Positions 15,945 to 25,692 of a stretch of DNA of 64,000 nt are shown here, in pieces (position 1 is the stretch's first letter; each line of letters begins with the position of its first letter). A program made the translations under genes and the position numbers. The notes under the pieces were generated by a model, which searched no databases, had not been told where the DNA came from, and was given only the letters and a program-made list of their open reading frames with translations. The stretch covers positions 6,821,501-6,885,500 of the forward strand of contig NZ_CP069338.1 of assembly GCF_016859125.1 (NCBI RefSeq), given 5' to 3'. This DNA comes from Archangium violaceum. Its GTDB lineage: Bacteria > Myxococcota > Myxococcia > Myxococcales > Myxococcaceae.

Positions 15945-16979
15945 TCACAAACTGGCGGTCCGCTCGTTGTCGCCAGAAGGGTCGCTTGGGCCGCCGCGGT
16001 CCTCGCCCTGGGCCCTCCTGTACGCACCGGGTCCAACGCCATGCCATCGTTTGAAGGCCTTGTGGAAGGCGACCTCGCTGGCATAGCCCACGCGCTCCGC
16101 GATCTGGGGGATGCTGTCGTTCGACTCGCGCAACCACTGCGCTGCCTTCGCCATCCGCCATCCGGCGAGGTACTGCAGCGGGGGCTCTCCCACGAGCGCG
16201 TGGAAGCGCGCGGCGAACCCCGAGCGTGACAGCCCCACCGCGGCCGCGAGGCGCTCCACCGTCCAGGGCTCGGCCAGCCTCCCATGGATCAGCCCGAGCG
16301 CGGCTCCGATGGCGGGATCCGCCAGGGCCTGCAACCCCGCTCCCTCGAGGCCCGCGGTGCCCGCTCGCATGCGGAGCACCTGGACGAGCAGGATATCGGC
16401 GAGCCGCCCGAGGACGATGGAGCTGCCCTGGCTCGGGGCCGAGCTCTCCGCGGCGATGAGCTGCACGGTCGCGGCCAGCGAGGGCACGGCTCGCGATTCG
16501 TGCGCGGGGATGTGGATGGCGGGGGGAAACGCGCTGAGCAGGGGGCTGTGCGCGCCCACGCTGAAATGGAAGCAGCCGACGACGAGCGTACTGCCCGGGC
16601 CGCCGCCGCCCAGCCGGTGCTGCGTCAGCACGGGCCCGCGCAACTGCTCCGTGGGGATGAAGTCCCTCGGAGCGAGGGTGCGCCGGGAGCCATCATCGAC
16701 CACGTGCTCCGCGCCATGGGGCACCAGCACCACGTCCCCCGCCGACAGGAGCAGGGGCGTCTCCAGTCCGTCGACCCTGAGCCTCATGTTGCCTCGCGGC
16801 AACACGTAGAAGGACGAGGTCTCCTTCTTCGGGACGCGCATCGCCCAGGGCGCGGCCAGCTCGACACAGCCGAAGAGGAGGGTGGAGAACCGCATCGTCT
16901 CGAGCACGTCCGAGACGACATCGACGTGACCCGCCCTCGGGTCTGGACGCTCGACTAATTCATTTGGACGAACTGGCAT
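15945..16979 (-). CDS. AraC family regulator with cupin (RCS/AraC_binding_2-type) sensor
   Basis: A 344-residue regulator. The N-terminal half is a cupin-like sensor (GNMRLRVDGLETPLLLSAGD, VVLVPHGAEHVV). The C-terminal AraC pair of HTHs contains WTVERLAAAVGLSRSGFAAR and NDSIPQIAERVGYASEVAFH followed by KAFKRWHGVGPGAYR. ATG 16979 was chosen; the longer open frame upstream is antisense to the next gene. It diverges from the NTF2-like/NmrA-like gene pair across 54 bp, so it probably activates them. Family call firm, inducer unknown. Confidence 0.9.
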   Translation of the reverse strand: MPVRPNELVERPDPRAGHVDVVSDVLETMRFSTLLFGCVELAAPWAMRVPKKETSSFYVLPRGNMRLRVDGLETPLLLSAGDVVLVPHGAEHVVDDGSRRTLAPRDFIPTEQLRGPVLTQHRLGGGGPGSTLVVGCFHFSVGAHSPLLSAFPPAIHIPAHESRAVPSLAATVQLIAAESSAPSQGSSIVLGRLADILLVQVLRMRAGTAGLEGAGLQALADPAIGAALGLIHGRLAEPWTVERLAAAVGLSRSGFAARFHALVGEPPLQYLAGWRMAKAAQWLRESNDSIPQIAERVGYASEVAFHKAFKRWHGVGPGAYRRAQGEDRGGPSDPSGDNERTASL

Positions 16980-17033
16980 TGAGAGTCCATAGCGCCAGGC
17001 GCACTCTACGTCCATCTCAATCAGGAGCCACTC

Positions 17034-17483
17034 ATGGCAAACCAGACATCCCCTCGTGATGCAGCCAGTTTGATGGACGCTCATCTGTCGCTCATCGGTA
17101 CGGACATCGAGCGCTGGTTCGAGCTCTTCGCCGAGGACGCGGTCGTCGAGTTCCCCTATGCGAAGGGGCTCGGCCTGCCCGAGCGCCTGGAGGGCAAGGA
17201 GGCGATCCGCCATTACTTCAAGGACACGCCGAAGCACTTCGTGGGGCTCACCTTCACGAAGGTCCAGCGCCACGTCACGACGGACCCGGACGTCGCACTC
17301 GCGGAGGCCCACGGCACGGCGACCATCGCCGCCACGGGCAGCGGGTACGAGCAGGACTACGTCATGCAGGTGAAGACGCGGAACGGACGGATCGTGCTCT
17401 ACCGGGAGTACTGGAACCCCGTCCCGGGACTCAAGGCCTTCGGGGGAGACGAGAACCTGCGCAAGGCGGTGAATGCGTCATGA
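17034..17483 (+). CDS. NTF2-like (PhzA/SnoaL-type) protein
   Basis: A 149-residue SnoaL-fold protein: LIGTDIERWFELFAEDAVVE, LPERLEGKEAIRHYFKDTP, and a terminal strand VLYREYWNPVPGLKAFGG. The WFELFAEDAV and REYWNP pattern is typical of PhzA/B-like and SnoaL-like isomerase/cyclase folds. AGGAG precedes ATG 17034. The TGA overlaps the next gene's ATG (ATGA), so the two proteins are co-translated and probably act together. Confidence 0.85.
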   Translation: MANQTSPRDAASLMDAHLSLIGTDIERWFELFAEDAVVEFPYAKGLGLPERLEGKEAIRHYFKDTPKHFVGLTFTKVQRHVTTDPDVALAEAHGTATIAATGSGYEQDYVMQVKTRNGRIVLYREYWNPVPGLKAFGGDENLRKAVNAS

Positions 17484-18352
17484 ATACTTCGCGAAAGACA
17501 GACTCCCTCCGCGTCCTCGTCACGGGGGCGACAGGAAACACGGGCCGGCACATCGCCTCGCGTCTGGCGGAGCTCGGCTTCACCGTCCGTAGCGCGGCGA
17601 GAGAAAGCCGCCCCGCGGACAGCACCGCCGAGCACGTGCGCTTCGATTGGGCCGATACGTCCAGCCACGAAGCCGTGCTGGCCGGTGTGGACCGGATGTA
17701 TCTGATCGCCCCGCCGGCGGTCGATGACCCCTCAGTCCTCATGCTGCCGTTCATCGATCGCGCGGTGGAGCTTGGAGTCCGGCGGGTCGTCCTGTTGAGC
17801 TCCTCGGCCATCCCTGAAGGGAGCCCGGGGCTGGGGACGGTGCACCGGGCCCTCCGCGAGCGGGTGCCGGAGTGGGCCGTGCTCCAGCCGTCCTGGTTCA
17901 TGCAGAACTTCGTGAATGAGCGGCACCACCAGGGGGCCAGCCTCAAGCGCGAGGGACTGCTCGTGACGGCGACGGGCGACGGTCGCGTCGGGTTCGTCGA
18001 TGCCCGGGACATCGCGGAGGTGGGCGTCCGGGCGCTCGCCGATGAGAAGTCCCATGACACCGCGCATGTCATCACCGGCCCCCAGGCGTTGAGCTACGAC
18101 GACATCGCCGCCGTGCTCTCCGAGGTGGCGCGCCGCCCGATGCGGCACGTGAAGGTGGGGTCGGATGAGATCGTCAGGCACATGGCGGACTCGGGGATTC
18201 CGGAACGCTACGCCGTGCTCCTCGCCCAACTCGAGGAGTCCATACGCCAGGGCTCCGAAGCCCGCGTGACGCAGACCGTCCTGCGGGTGACCGGCCGCGA
18301 ACCACGCCCCTTCGAGGCGTTCGCGCGGGCGCACTCCTCGTTCTGGAAGTAG
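17480..18352 (+). CDS. NmrA-like NAD(P)-binding protein (atypical SDR)
   Basis: A 290-residue Rossmann protein: LRVLVTGATGNTGRHIASRL (GxxGxxG), then VDRMYLIAPPAVDD and LLSSSAIPEGSPG. LQPSWFMQNFVNE and GFVDARDIAEVGVRAL match the QorB/NmrA-like NAD(P)H:quinone reductase group. There is no YxxxK dyad in the usual place, typical of NmrA-like members that act as redox sensors or reductases. Start overlaps the NTF2-like stop by 4 nt. The pair and the divergent AraC gene resemble small stress or xenobiotic-response modules. Confidence 0.88.
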   Translation: MNTSRKTDSLRVLVTGATGNTGRHIASRLAELGFTVRSAARESRPADSTAEHVRFDWADTSSHEAVLAGVDRMYLIAPPAVDDPSVLMLPFIDRAVELGVRRVVLLSSSAIPEGSPGLGTVHRALRERVPEWAVLQPSWFMQNFVNERHHQGASLKREGLLVTATGDGRVGFVDARDIAEVGVRALADEKSHDTAHVITGPQALSYDDIAAVLSEVARRPMRHVKVGSDEIVRHMADSGIPERYAVLLAQLEESIRQGSEARVTQTVLRVTGREPRPFEAFARAHSSFWK

Positions 18353-18421
18353 GCGCGCTGTGGGCTCACGACGCTTCCCGTGGACGTGGTCCCCGCTTGA
18401 GTCCGCTCACACACCTGGTGC

Positions 18422-18868
18422 TCAGCCGGTGTGCCAGGTGTGCGAGCCGAACTGGTCTCGCACGCGCGCGGCCTCCGCCGTGAAGCCGGTGCTCTCCATC
18501 CGGGCGAGGATCCATGTCAGCGCCGAGTCCATGTCCGAGACGATGACATAGGGTGTCCCCGGAGGGCGGACATGGAAGAAGAGGCTCATGGCCGCCCGTA
18601 TGAAGGGCGAGGTGACGATGAATGCCGATCCTCGCCCCCACGTTCGTTCCAGCTCGTCGTGGATCCGGCTCCACTCCACCTGCCGCTGGCGCTGCGCGTT
18701 GTTCGGTATGCCGGAGCGACTCGTGTCGATGAGCATGAAGAACGGCTCCCGCCGCTGGAGGAAGCTGGACAGTCGCTCGAGGCTCTTCTCGTACTCCATG
18801 TCCGACATGGTCCCCACGTAACGGGTGATGAGCAGCGGCCAGAGTGAATCATCGAAGGTGACGGGCAT
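18422..18868 (-). CDS. Conserved-looking hypothetical protein, possibly STAS-like
   Basis: 148 residues, no signal peptide and no membrane segment. Features: LLITRYVGTMSDMEYEKSLE, then FFMLIDTSRSGIPNNAQRQR, a central WGRGSAFIVTSPFIRAAMSL, and a tail with WILARMESTGFTAEAARVRD. Alternating strand (FMLIDTS, AFIVTS, PYVIVSD) and helix order suggests a small alpha/beta STAS/SpoIIAA-like fold, typical of several myxobacterial proteins of this size. No motif decides function. A 70-bp gap separates its end from the NmrA-like gene, which it converges on. Confidence 0.6.
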   Translation of the reverse strand: MPVTFDDSLWPLLITRYVGTMSDMEYEKSLERLSSFLQRREPFFMLIDTSRSGIPNNAQRQRQVEWSRIHDELERTWGRGSAFIVTSPFIRAAMSLFFHVRPPGTPYVIVSDMDSALTWILARMESTGFTAEAARVRDQFGSHTWHTG

Positions 18869-19153
18869 GCGCTCTCCCCCCTCGGATGGAGCGAAAGAAC
18901 TCTGGTCAGGGACTGCTCCATTCTAAGCGAATTCGAGACTGCTCCAACATGGGGGCAGAGGTGGCCAGGGACGTTTGTGTTCGCCGCCGGCGCACGCGGC
19001 GCGAGGTTTTGTTCATGACACTGACTCACCGTGCTGGAACTCGGACGCGGTGTGTGCTGGAAACGAGGTTTGCGGGTACTTCAATTCTAGTTGATTTTAC
19101 TTGATATACTCGTGTTGAGTGGAAAGCGCGTCCTTGTGCGAAAGTGAGTCAAG
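18869..19153 (+). promoter_or_regulatory. AT-richer intergenic region with candidate promoter for the glucanase gene
   Basis: The last 90 bp are markedly AT-richer than surroundings. TATACT at 19105-19110 is the best -10 match, with TTCAAT (19080-19085) 19 bp upstream as a weak -35. Further up, an 11-bp direct repeat ending GACTGCTCCA occurs at about 18909-18918 and 18939-18948. Nothing coding was seen. Confidence 0.4.
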
Positions 19154-20392
19154 ATGATGTCCGGCGTCTTTCGATCTGGAGTCTCGGTTCTGCTGTTGAT
19201 GTTCCTGGCCAGCCAACCCGCGCAAGCCCAGACACGGAGCGTGAAGAGGGGCGTTGCCTATGGGTATCACTCCGCGGAGGACATGAAGGCCCTCTCCGTG
19301 GGTATGAGCTGGTGGTACAACTGGGCGTCCACGCCCGATGCGGGGGCCGCGGGTGTCTATGCCTCCCTGGGCGTGTCCTTCGCGCCCATGGTCTGGGGTG
19401 GAACGCCGAACGCGGACCAGCTGGCCGCCGCCATTCCCGCGGGGGCCGAGTACCTGCTGGGATTCAATGAGCCCAACTTCAGGTGGCAGGCCAACAAGAC
19501 TCCCAGTCAGGCCGCGGCGCTCTGGCCCATTCTGGAGGAGGTGGCCCGCCGCAGGAACCTGAAGCTGGTGTCGCCCGCCGTCAATTACTGCGGAGAGTGT
19601 GTGTCGGAAGGAGGCGTGACCTATTCCGATCCGGTGGCCTACCTGGATGCGTTCTTCGCCGCCTGCACGAACTGCAAGGTGGATTACATCGCCGTCCATT
19701 GGTACGCGTGCGATCTCAGTGCGCTCCAGTGGTACATCGGCCGTTTCAAGAAATACAACAAGCCCATCTGGTTGACCGAGTTCGCCTGCGGGGACATGCC
19801 GCACGATCAAATCACCCTGGCCGTGCAGAAGAAGTACATGACCGACGCGGTCAACTACCTGGAGAACGAGCCCGCTGTCTTCCGTTACGCCTGGTTCTCC
19901 GGGCGGAACAACGAGATCCCCCACATCAACCTGCTCGGTGCCTCGGGTCAGTTGACGGAGCTGGGGCAGTTGTACGTCAGCCTGCCGTCTGGCTCCCAGG
20001 GTGGCCGGTTGACGCCTGTCCTGGCCATGTCCTCGTCCAGTGAGAACAGTGGCACGGGTCCGGAAAAGGCCATCGACGGGGACATGATCAGCCGGTGGAG
20101 CAGTGCCTTCTCTGATCCTCAGTACCTCGTGCTCGACTTCGGCTCCTCGAAGAAGATCTCCCGGGTGAAGATCCATTGGGAAGCGGCCCATGGCAAGGAT
20201 TACCAGCTCCAGGTTTCCAACGATGCCTCCACGTGGACGCCCGTGGCCTCGGTGGTGTCTGGTGATGGAGGCGTGGATGACCTCACGGGCCTCTCCGCCA
20301 ATGGCCGGTTCTTGAGGATCCACGGAACGAAGCGGAGCTCGGGGTATGGCTATTCCATCTATGAGGTGGAGGTGTTTGGCGAAACGCCCTGA
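19154..20392 (+). CDS. Secreted GH128-type endo-beta-1,3-glucanase with F5/8C (CBM32-like) domain
   Basis: A 412-residue exported enzyme (signal ending PAQAQ near residue 26). Residues ~30-275 match the GH128/Asl1-like glycosyl hydrolase core: GMSWWYNWAS, FAPMVWGG, GFNEPN with the acid/base E106, YIAVHWYAC, and WLTEFAC with nucleophile E209. Residues ~285-412 form a discoidin-like beta-sandwich (KAIDGDMISRWSS, then SISRVKIHW-like strands), a likely carbohydrate-binding module. The activity should attack beta-1,3-glucans such as fungal wall or algal glucans, fitting a predator. Its last 34 bp overlap the convergent transporter gene. Confidence 0.88.
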   Translation: MMSGVFRSGVSVLLLMFLASQPAQAQTRSVKRGVAYGYHSAEDMKALSVGMSWWYNWASTPDAGAAGVYASLGVSFAPMVWGGTPNADQLAAAIPAGAEYLLGFNEPNFRWQANKTPSQAAALWPILEEVARRRNLKLVSPAVNYCGECVSEGGVTYSDPVAYLDAFFAACTNCKVDYIAVHWYACDLSALQWYIGRFKKYNKPIWLTEFACGDMPHDQITLAVQKKYMTDAVNYLENEPAVFRYAWFSGRNNEIPHINLLGASGQLTELGQLYVSLPSGSQGGRLTPVLAMSSSSENSGTGPEKAIDGDMISRWSSAFSDPQYLVLDFGSSKKISRVKIHWEAAHGKDYQLQVSNDASTWTPVASVVSGDGGVDDLTGLSANGRFLRIHGTKRSSGYGYSIYEVEVFGETP

Positions 20393-21486
20393 TGAAGGGC
20401 CGGCGAGGAGGTGTTTTCCGTCCGCCGGTCCGGAATCAGCACCTTCAGCGCGCGAGCGATGAGGGGCAAGAAGCCGATGAACAGGAGGACGCCCAGGACA
20501 TTGAAGATGACCTGGGCGTTGGCGATCTGCCGGCCCACGCTGGCATCGCCCGAAATCCACCGGGACAGGTCCACGAGCCGCGACGCACAGAGGACGCCGA
20601 GGGTGGCGGTGATGAGGTTGAAGAGGAAGTGGAACACCCCCGTGCGGATGGCCTGGCGGCTGCGTCCGATCGTGGCGATGAGCGTGTCCGACACCGTCCC
20701 GAGCTCCGCTCCGAGCATGATCGCGACGCCCGCCGGCAGGGAGATGAGGCCCTGGCTGGCCAGTGTCACGACGATGGCCATGGTCCCCGATGAGGACTGG
20801 ATGAGCATGGTGAACAGCGCACCCACCGCCGCGCCCTGGAGCGGGTTCTTCCCCAATTCCCGCATCCACCGCAGGAAGGGCGGATGGTTCTTGAAGGGGG
20901 ACATGGCCTCCTCGATGAGGTCCAGCCCGAAGAACAAGAGCCCCATTCCGAACACCACCCACCCCGCGTTCTTCCAGCGCGCGCCCCGGCCGAAGGCGAG
21001 GAGCAGCGCGCCCACCGCGAGGCCCACCGGGGCGTACTTGCCGATTTGAAAGGCGACGATCTCCGCGCCGAACGTGGTTCCGATGTTCGAGCCCAGCACC
21101 ACACCCAGGGACTGGACGAAGCTGATGAGGCCCGCGTCGACCAGGGCGATGACCATGATGATGGTCACCGAGGACGAGTCCAGCAGGGTCGTGGCCGCCG
21201 TCCCGGTGAGGACCCCGGCGAAGCGGTTGCGGGTGAATCTCCCCAACAAGCGCCTGGCGGGTTCCACCGCGAGCCCCTTCAACGCCAGCGCCAGCCGCGA
21301 GACGCCGAACAGGAAGAGCACGAGCCCCGCGATCAATCCCATGGTGAGCTCGAAGGGCTCTGGCCCGGAGGCGCCCTGGCCGCCTCCGTCCGACGTGGCG
21401 GCCTGTCCCAGCGCCGGCAACATCACCAGGAGGGGAGGGAGGCGGCGGGTGAGGTTCTGGATGAATGACGGGGAGCTGGGTCGCAC
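20359..21486 (-). CDS. Na/Pi cotransporter family membrane protein
   Basis: 375 residues with about 9-10 hydrophobic segments and the inverted duplicated QSSS-type motifs of the NptA/PNaS family: TLLDSSSVTIIMVIAL in the first half and MLIQSSSGTMAIVVTLAS in the second. It lacks the C-terminal PhoU-like domain found in longer relatives. GTG 21486 is preferred: GGAGG lies 5-8 nt upstream and a signal/first helix follows. The family exports or imports phosphate with sodium. The 3' end overlaps the convergent glucanase gene by 34 bp. Confidence 0.9.
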   Translation of the reverse strand: MRPSSPSFIQNLTRRLPPLLVMLPALGQAATSDGGGQGASGPEPFELTMGLIAGLVLFLFGVSRLALALKGLAVEPARRLLGRFTRNRFAGVLTGTAATTLLDSSSVTIIMVIALVDAGLISFVQSLGVVLGSNIGTTFGAEIVAFQIGKYAPVGLAVGALLLAFGRGARWKNAGWVVFGMGLLFFGLDLIEEAMSPFKNHPPFLRWMRELGKNPLQGAAVGALFTMLIQSSSGTMAIVVTLASQGLISLPAGVAIMLGAELGTVSDTLIATIGRSRQAIRTGVFHFLFNLITATLGVLCASRLVDLSRWISGDASVGRQIANAQVIFNVLGVLLFIGFLPLIARALKVLIPDRRTENTSSPALHQGVSPNTSTS

Positions 21487-21604
21487 GGGCTTTCCTCCAG
21501 TGGGCTCGGGCCAGAGGTAAGCTCGCCCTCCGGGCGCGGAGAGTGGAGGGATGTGCCAGTTGTGTGAACGCAGGTGCCTCCTCGCCCGGCAAGCGGGCCG
21601 CGTC

Positions 21605-22105
21605 CTACCCGGCCTGGAGCTCCTCCGGGCGCAGGATGTAGCGGCCCGGCGCCGCCATCCACGCCAGGGAGAAGCGTTTGCCTTCCGGGTAGAGCGCGAG
21701 CACGGTCCCCTTGCGGAGCTTGCCCGGCAGCTCATCCAGCTCCAGGGCAAGCGCGCTCGCGCGGGCGAGCGAGGGATTGTGGCCCACCAGCATCCAGCCC
21801 GCTCCCAGCTCCCGGGCGAGGTGGAGGATGCGCTTGTGGGCGTTGCGGCGGGGCTCGAGCTCCGGGTGGACCTCCACCTGGTTCAGGCCGAAGGCCTCGG
21901 CGAGGATCTCCGCGGTCTGGATCGCGCGGACCAGGGGGCTGGTGGCGATTCCCGCCATGGGCGTGAGGCGCGCCAGCTTGCGCGCATGGGTGCGGAAGCT
22001 GGCACGGCCTTCCAGGGAGAGGGGGCGGAACTCGTCACCCAGGCGGTGGTGATCCTCGGCCGCCGCGTGGCGGACGAACATCAGGGGCATCTGATGGGAG
22101 GACAT
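21605..22105 (-). CDS. sixA: SixA-type phosphohistidine phosphatase
   Basis: 166 residues with the histidine-phosphatase fold: FVRHAAAEDHHRLGDEFRPL (catalytic RH), GIATSPLVRAIQTAEILAE, and WMLVGHNPSLA with the second catalytic His. Size and the absence of extra domains fit SixA, which dephosphorylates phosphohistidine on signalling or PTS proteins. ATG 22105 was chosen; the open frame further up has no family similarity. It lies upstream of the Na/Pi transporter on the same strand, 118 bp away. Confidence 0.88.
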   Translation of the reverse strand: MSSHQMPLMFVRHAAAEDHHRLGDEFRPLSLEGRASFRTHARKLARLTPMAGIATSPLVRAIQTAEILAEAFGLNQVEVHPELEPRRNAHKRILHLARELGAGWMLVGHNPSLARASALALELDELPGKLRKGTVLALYPEGKRFSLAWMAAPGRYILRPEELQAG

Positions 22106-22272
22106 GGCGGACGCGTCCCTAGGCTCCTCACGCATCGAGGGCAAGCAACGTTCCTGCGTCAGGGCGCCCGATGACTCCCGTTCCACAACTCCACAGAGGC
22201 GGGGGATTGGTCCAATCGTCACGGGATGGGTGGTTCCACTGGGATGGGTTTTCGGCTACGTCCCCTCCTGCC

Positions 22273-23994
22273 ATGCACCTCCTGCCAACCTCGTCCACTC
22301 GTCACCCGAAGCGCTCCAGCACCCTCCTGCTGCTCGGAGCCCTGTTCTCTGGCTCGCTGCTCGTCCTCGACTCCGGCTGCGGGGAAGAAAAGCCGAAGCC
22401 CCCGCCCGAGAACCGTCAGGTTCGCCTCCAGCTCCTGGCCATCAACGACTTTCACGGCAACCTGGAGAAGCCCACGGGTAGCAACGGCCGCATCGAGGCG
22501 GAGCCGTCCAAATTCGTGGACGCGGGCGGTGCGGCGTACCTCGCGCACCACATCTCGAAGCTCCGGGAGGAGAATCCCCATACGGTCGTCGTCTCCGCGG
22601 GCGATCTGATCGGAGCCTCGCCGCTGACGTCCGCGCTCTTCCATGACGAGCCCACGATCGAGGCGATGAACCAGATCGGCCTGGACATCAACTCCGTGGG
22701 CAATCACGAGTTCGACGAGGGCTTTGGAGAGCTGCTGCGCATGCAGTCTGGTGGCTGCCATCCGGTGGATGGATGCCAGGACGGCACGCCGTTCAGCGGC
22801 GCGAAGTTCAAGTTCCTCTCCGCCAACGTCTTCACGGATACCGTTTCGAGGCGGACGCTCCTCCCGGCCTATGACATCCGTGAGTTCGACGGAGTGAAGG
22901 TGGCCTTCATCGGGATGACGCTGGAGGGCACTCCGGGGATCGTGACTCCCACCGGCATCGCGGGGCTGTCGTTCCATGACGAGGCGGACACCGTCAACGC
23001 GCTCATTCCGGAGTTGCACGAGCAGGGCGTCAAGGCCGTCGTGGTGGTGCTGCACGAGGGTGGATCGCCCACGGGCCGGTACAATGAGTGCCCGGGGATC
23101 TCCGGTCCCATCGTGGACATCGTCAACCGGTTCGACCCGGAGGTGGATCTGGTCGTCTCCGGCCACACGCACCAGGCGTATACCTGCGTCATCAATGGCA
23201 AACACGTGACCAGCGCGGCCAGCAACGGGCGCCTCGTCACGGACATCGATCTCGTCCTGGACGCGGCCTCGGGCGACGTGGTGGAGACGACCGCGCGCAA
23301 CGTCATCGTCACGCGTGAAACCGCGGACACCGCCGTGGAGGCGCTGGTGAACGACTACGTCACCAAGTCCGCGCCCCTGCGGGACAAGGTCATCGGCAAT
23401 ACCCCGGCGGATCTGAAGGCTCCCGTGCGTCCGCTGCCGGCGGGCGGCTCGGGTGAGTCCGTGCTCGGCAACGTCATCGCGGATGCGATGCTCGCGGCGA
23501 CGAGCAAGCCCGAGACGGGGGGCGCCGTCATCGCCCTCATGAATCCGGGTGGCGTTCGCGCGGACATCGCCGCGGGAGACATCACCTACGGTGAGGTCTT
23601 CACGGTGCAGCCCTTCGCCAACAACCTGGTGACGATGACGCTCACCGGCGCACAGATCGAAAGGGTCCTGGAGCAGCAGTTCCCGGCGACCGGCAGTCCC
23701 TCGATCCTTCAGGTCTCCGAGGGCTTCTCCTTCACCTGGAAAGCTTCGGGTCCCCAGGGAGACAAGATCGATCCCGCCTCCATCACCCTCAACGGCGTGC
23801 CCCTCGACATGGCGGCGAGCTACCGCGTCACGACGAACAACTTCATGGCCGCTGGCGGCGATGGGCTCACGGCGCTCACCGAGGGGAAGGAGCTGCGCAC
23901 CGGCCCCATCGACGTGGACGCCCTCGAGGTCTACCTGCGCGCCAACAGCCCGCTGACCCCGCCCGGCCTGGGCCGTATCTCCGTCACTCCCTGA
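22273..23994 (+). CDS. Bifunctional metallophosphatase/5'-nucleotidase lipoprotein
   Basis: 573 residues. A lipoprotein signal ends at LDSGC (Cys36). The calcineurin-like domain shows AINDFHGNLE (D59, H61), VSAGDLIGAS, SVGNHEFDEG and DLVVSGHTHQAY. The C-terminal 5'-nucleotidase domain has NPGGVRADI and VQPFANNLVTM. It should hydrolyse extracellular nucleotides, perhaps from lysed prey, to nucleosides and phosphate. The Shine-Dalgarno is weak; ATG 22273 starts the signal peptide. A terminator follows. Confidence 0.93.
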   Translation: MHLLPTSSTRHPKRSSTLLLLGALFSGSLLVLDSGCGEEKPKPPPENRQVRLQLLAINDFHGNLEKPTGSNGRIEAEPSKFVDAGGAAYLAHHISKLREENPHTVVVSAGDLIGASPLTSALFHDEPTIEAMNQIGLDINSVGNHEFDEGFGELLRMQSGGCHPVDGCQDGTPFSGAKFKFLSANVFTDTVSRRTLLPAYDIREFDGVKVAFIGMTLEGTPGIVTPTGIAGLSFHDEADTVNALIPELHEQGVKAVVVVLHEGGSPTGRYNECPGISGPIVDIVNRFDPEVDLVVSGHTHQAYTCVINGKHVTSAASNGRLVTDIDLVLDAASGDVVETTARNVIVTRETADTAVEALVNDYVTKSAPLRDKVIGNTPADLKAPVRPLPAGGSGESVLGNVIADAMLAATSKPETGGAVIALMNPGGVRADIAAGDITYGEVFTVQPFANNLVTMTLTGAQIERVLEQQFPATGSPSILQVSEGFSFTWKASGPQGDKIDPASITLNGVPLDMAASYRVTTNNFMAAGGDGLTALTEGKELRTGPIDVDALEVYLRANSPLTPPGLGRISVTP

Positions 23995-24002
23995 GAGAGC
24001 GG

Positions 24003-24039
24003 CGGAGCGCCTCCTGCCCGGCATGGCGGGGGCGCTCCG
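24003..24039. terminator. Bidirectional hairpin between convergent nucleotidase and esterase genes
   Basis: Perfect 9-bp arms CGGAGCGCC and GGCGCTCCG enclose a partly paired 19-nt loop, located in the 72-bp gap between two convergent genes. No strong T-run follows, so efficiency is uncertain. Confidence 0.6.
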
Positions 24040-24066
24040 TCTCCCAGACGGACCCGGCCGCCCTGC

Positions 24067-25692
24067 CTACTTCGTGAGGAGGCTCTGCCAGAGCTGGCGC
24101 TCCTCGTGCCTCGGATCATTCTCGAGCCGGGCCGGGAGGTCGAAGATCAGGGTGGCGCGCTGCTCGGTGGTATAGGCCGGCCACTCGGGCAGGCCGGGGT
24201 GGTTCGGGTTGCCGGTGCGCGCGAAGGCAATCCACGCGGAGCTCATCTGCTCGGCCAGCTTGAAGCGCTCGGGGTCCTTTCCGGTGAGGCTCGGGACCAG
24301 GTCGGCGTTATCGAAGACGAAGGGGATATCGAGCGCGTGCGTGGCCTTGAGCTTGCCCTCGAGCACCGGCGTCTCCCAGGTGAACAGGTACATGTAGACG
24401 GGGGCCGCGCCCTGGGCCACCTTGCGATCCGCGACCAGGAGTGACGGCGCGCGGAACATGTCGCTGCCCGCGGCGATGAGCACGTCCTTGGCCGACGCGT
24501 CCGGCATGCGGCCGCGGTAGTGCTCGAAGACCCGGTCCTTCGCGTCACCCGCCAGCCGTCCCATGCCCGAGCGCGCCATGCCGTCGGTCATGATCCCCGG
24601 GAGCCCGAAGAGGAACAGCGTCATCTCGTCCCTGGTGGTGCCGATCAACAGCGGCACCTCGGCCGAGACGGTGGGGGCCGCCGGGTCGAACGGATTGCCG
24701 GGCAGGACGCGTCCATCCGCCACCGGGGTGAAGGGCGAGTTGAAGGTGAACGTCCCCTGGTTCTTCTTCATGACCACGGCCTGGGCGTCGAGCACCTTCT
24801 CGACGGGGAGGTTCTGCAGCGCCTCGAGGTCTCCGGGCTTGACCCCGAGCTCGCTCATCAGCAGCCCCGCCTGGGCGGCCGCCTGCTCCGGCTGCAACGC
24901 GCGCACGAGGGCGCCACTCTGGCTGATGGCCTTGTGGAACAGCCCCTTCGCCTCCGGCATGGCGAGCATGAGCGTCACCTTCATGCCTCCGCCCGATTCG
25001 CCGAAGATCGTGACGTTGCCGGGGTCCCCGCCGAACGCGGCGATGTTGTCGCGCACCCACTGGAGCGCCGCGACGATGTCCAGCATGCCGGCATTGCCCG
25101 ACGTCGTGTTGGCTCCGCCCGTGTACAGGTACCCCAGCGCCCCGAGCCGGTGGTTGAGCGTGACCACCACCACGTCACCGCGCCGGGAGAGCGCGGTTCC
25201 GTCATAGAGGGAGGCCGAGCCGGAGCCCTCCACGAAGCCGCCGCCGTGAATCCAGACCATGACCGGGCGCTTCGCGCCATCCGCCACGCCGGGGGTCCAG
25301 ACGTTGACGAACAAGCAGTCCTCGCTGATGGCCGGGTTGTCGGGCGTGACGAGCGCCGCCACGACCTCGCGCGCGACCGCCGTGCCGATGGCACTGCGCT
25401 GGGCACAGCGAGGGCCGTACTCGAGCGCATCCCGGACGCCACTCCACGGCTCGGGCGGCACCGGCGGCATGAAGCGGTTCTTCCCCGACGTGGGCCCGCC
25501 GTACGGAATTCCCTTGAAGACGCGGATGCCCTCGGAGAGCGCGCCTCGCACCTGGCCGCTCTTCGTGTCCACGATGACCGGACCTTCGTTCTTCAGTTCG
25601 CGACCCTTGTTCTCGGTCGCGATCTGCTTGTGGGCACAGCCACTCGCCAGGAGCAGCGCGAGCATGCCAATGAGTCTGCTTCCAAATCGCAT
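24067..25692 (-). CDS. Type B carboxylesterase lipoprotein (para-nitrobenzyl-esterase-like)
   Basis: 541 residues with a lipoprotein signal ending LLASGC (Cys19). It has the carboxylesterase type B features [22 protein letters not shown], oxyanion-hole HGGGF (149-153), nucleophile S233 in FGESGGG, and the likely catalytic His in [24 protein letters not shown] precedes ATG 25692 and decides the start. Extracellular ester hydrolysis is expected; substrate unknown. Diverges from folD across 157 bp. Confidence 0.92.
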   Translation of the reverse strand: MRFGSRLIGMLALLLASGCAHKQIATENKGRELKNEGPVIVDTKSGQVRGALSEGIRVFKGIPYGGPTSGKNRFMPPVPPEPWSGVRDALEYGPRCAQRSAIGTAVAREVVAALVTPDNPAISEDCLFVNVWTPGVADGAKRPVMVWIHGGGFVEGSGSASLYDGTALSRRGDVVVVTLNHRLGALGYLYTGGANTTSGNAGMLDIVAALQWVRDNIAAFGGDPGNVTIFGESGGGMKVTLMLAMPEAKGLFHKAISQSGALVRALQPEQAAAQAGLLMSELGVKPGDLEALQNLPVEKVLDAQAVVMKKNQGTFTFNSPFTPVADGRVLPGNPFDPAAPTVSAEVPLLIGTTRDEMTLFLFGLPGIMTDGMARSGMGRLAGDAKDRVFEHYRGRMPDASAKDVLIAAGSDMFRAPSLLVADRKVAQGAAPVYMYLFTWETPVLEGKLKATHALDIPFVFDNADLVPSLTGKDPERFKLAEQMSSAWIAFARTGNPNHPGLPEWPAYTTEQRATLIFDLPARLENDPRHEERQLWQSLLTK

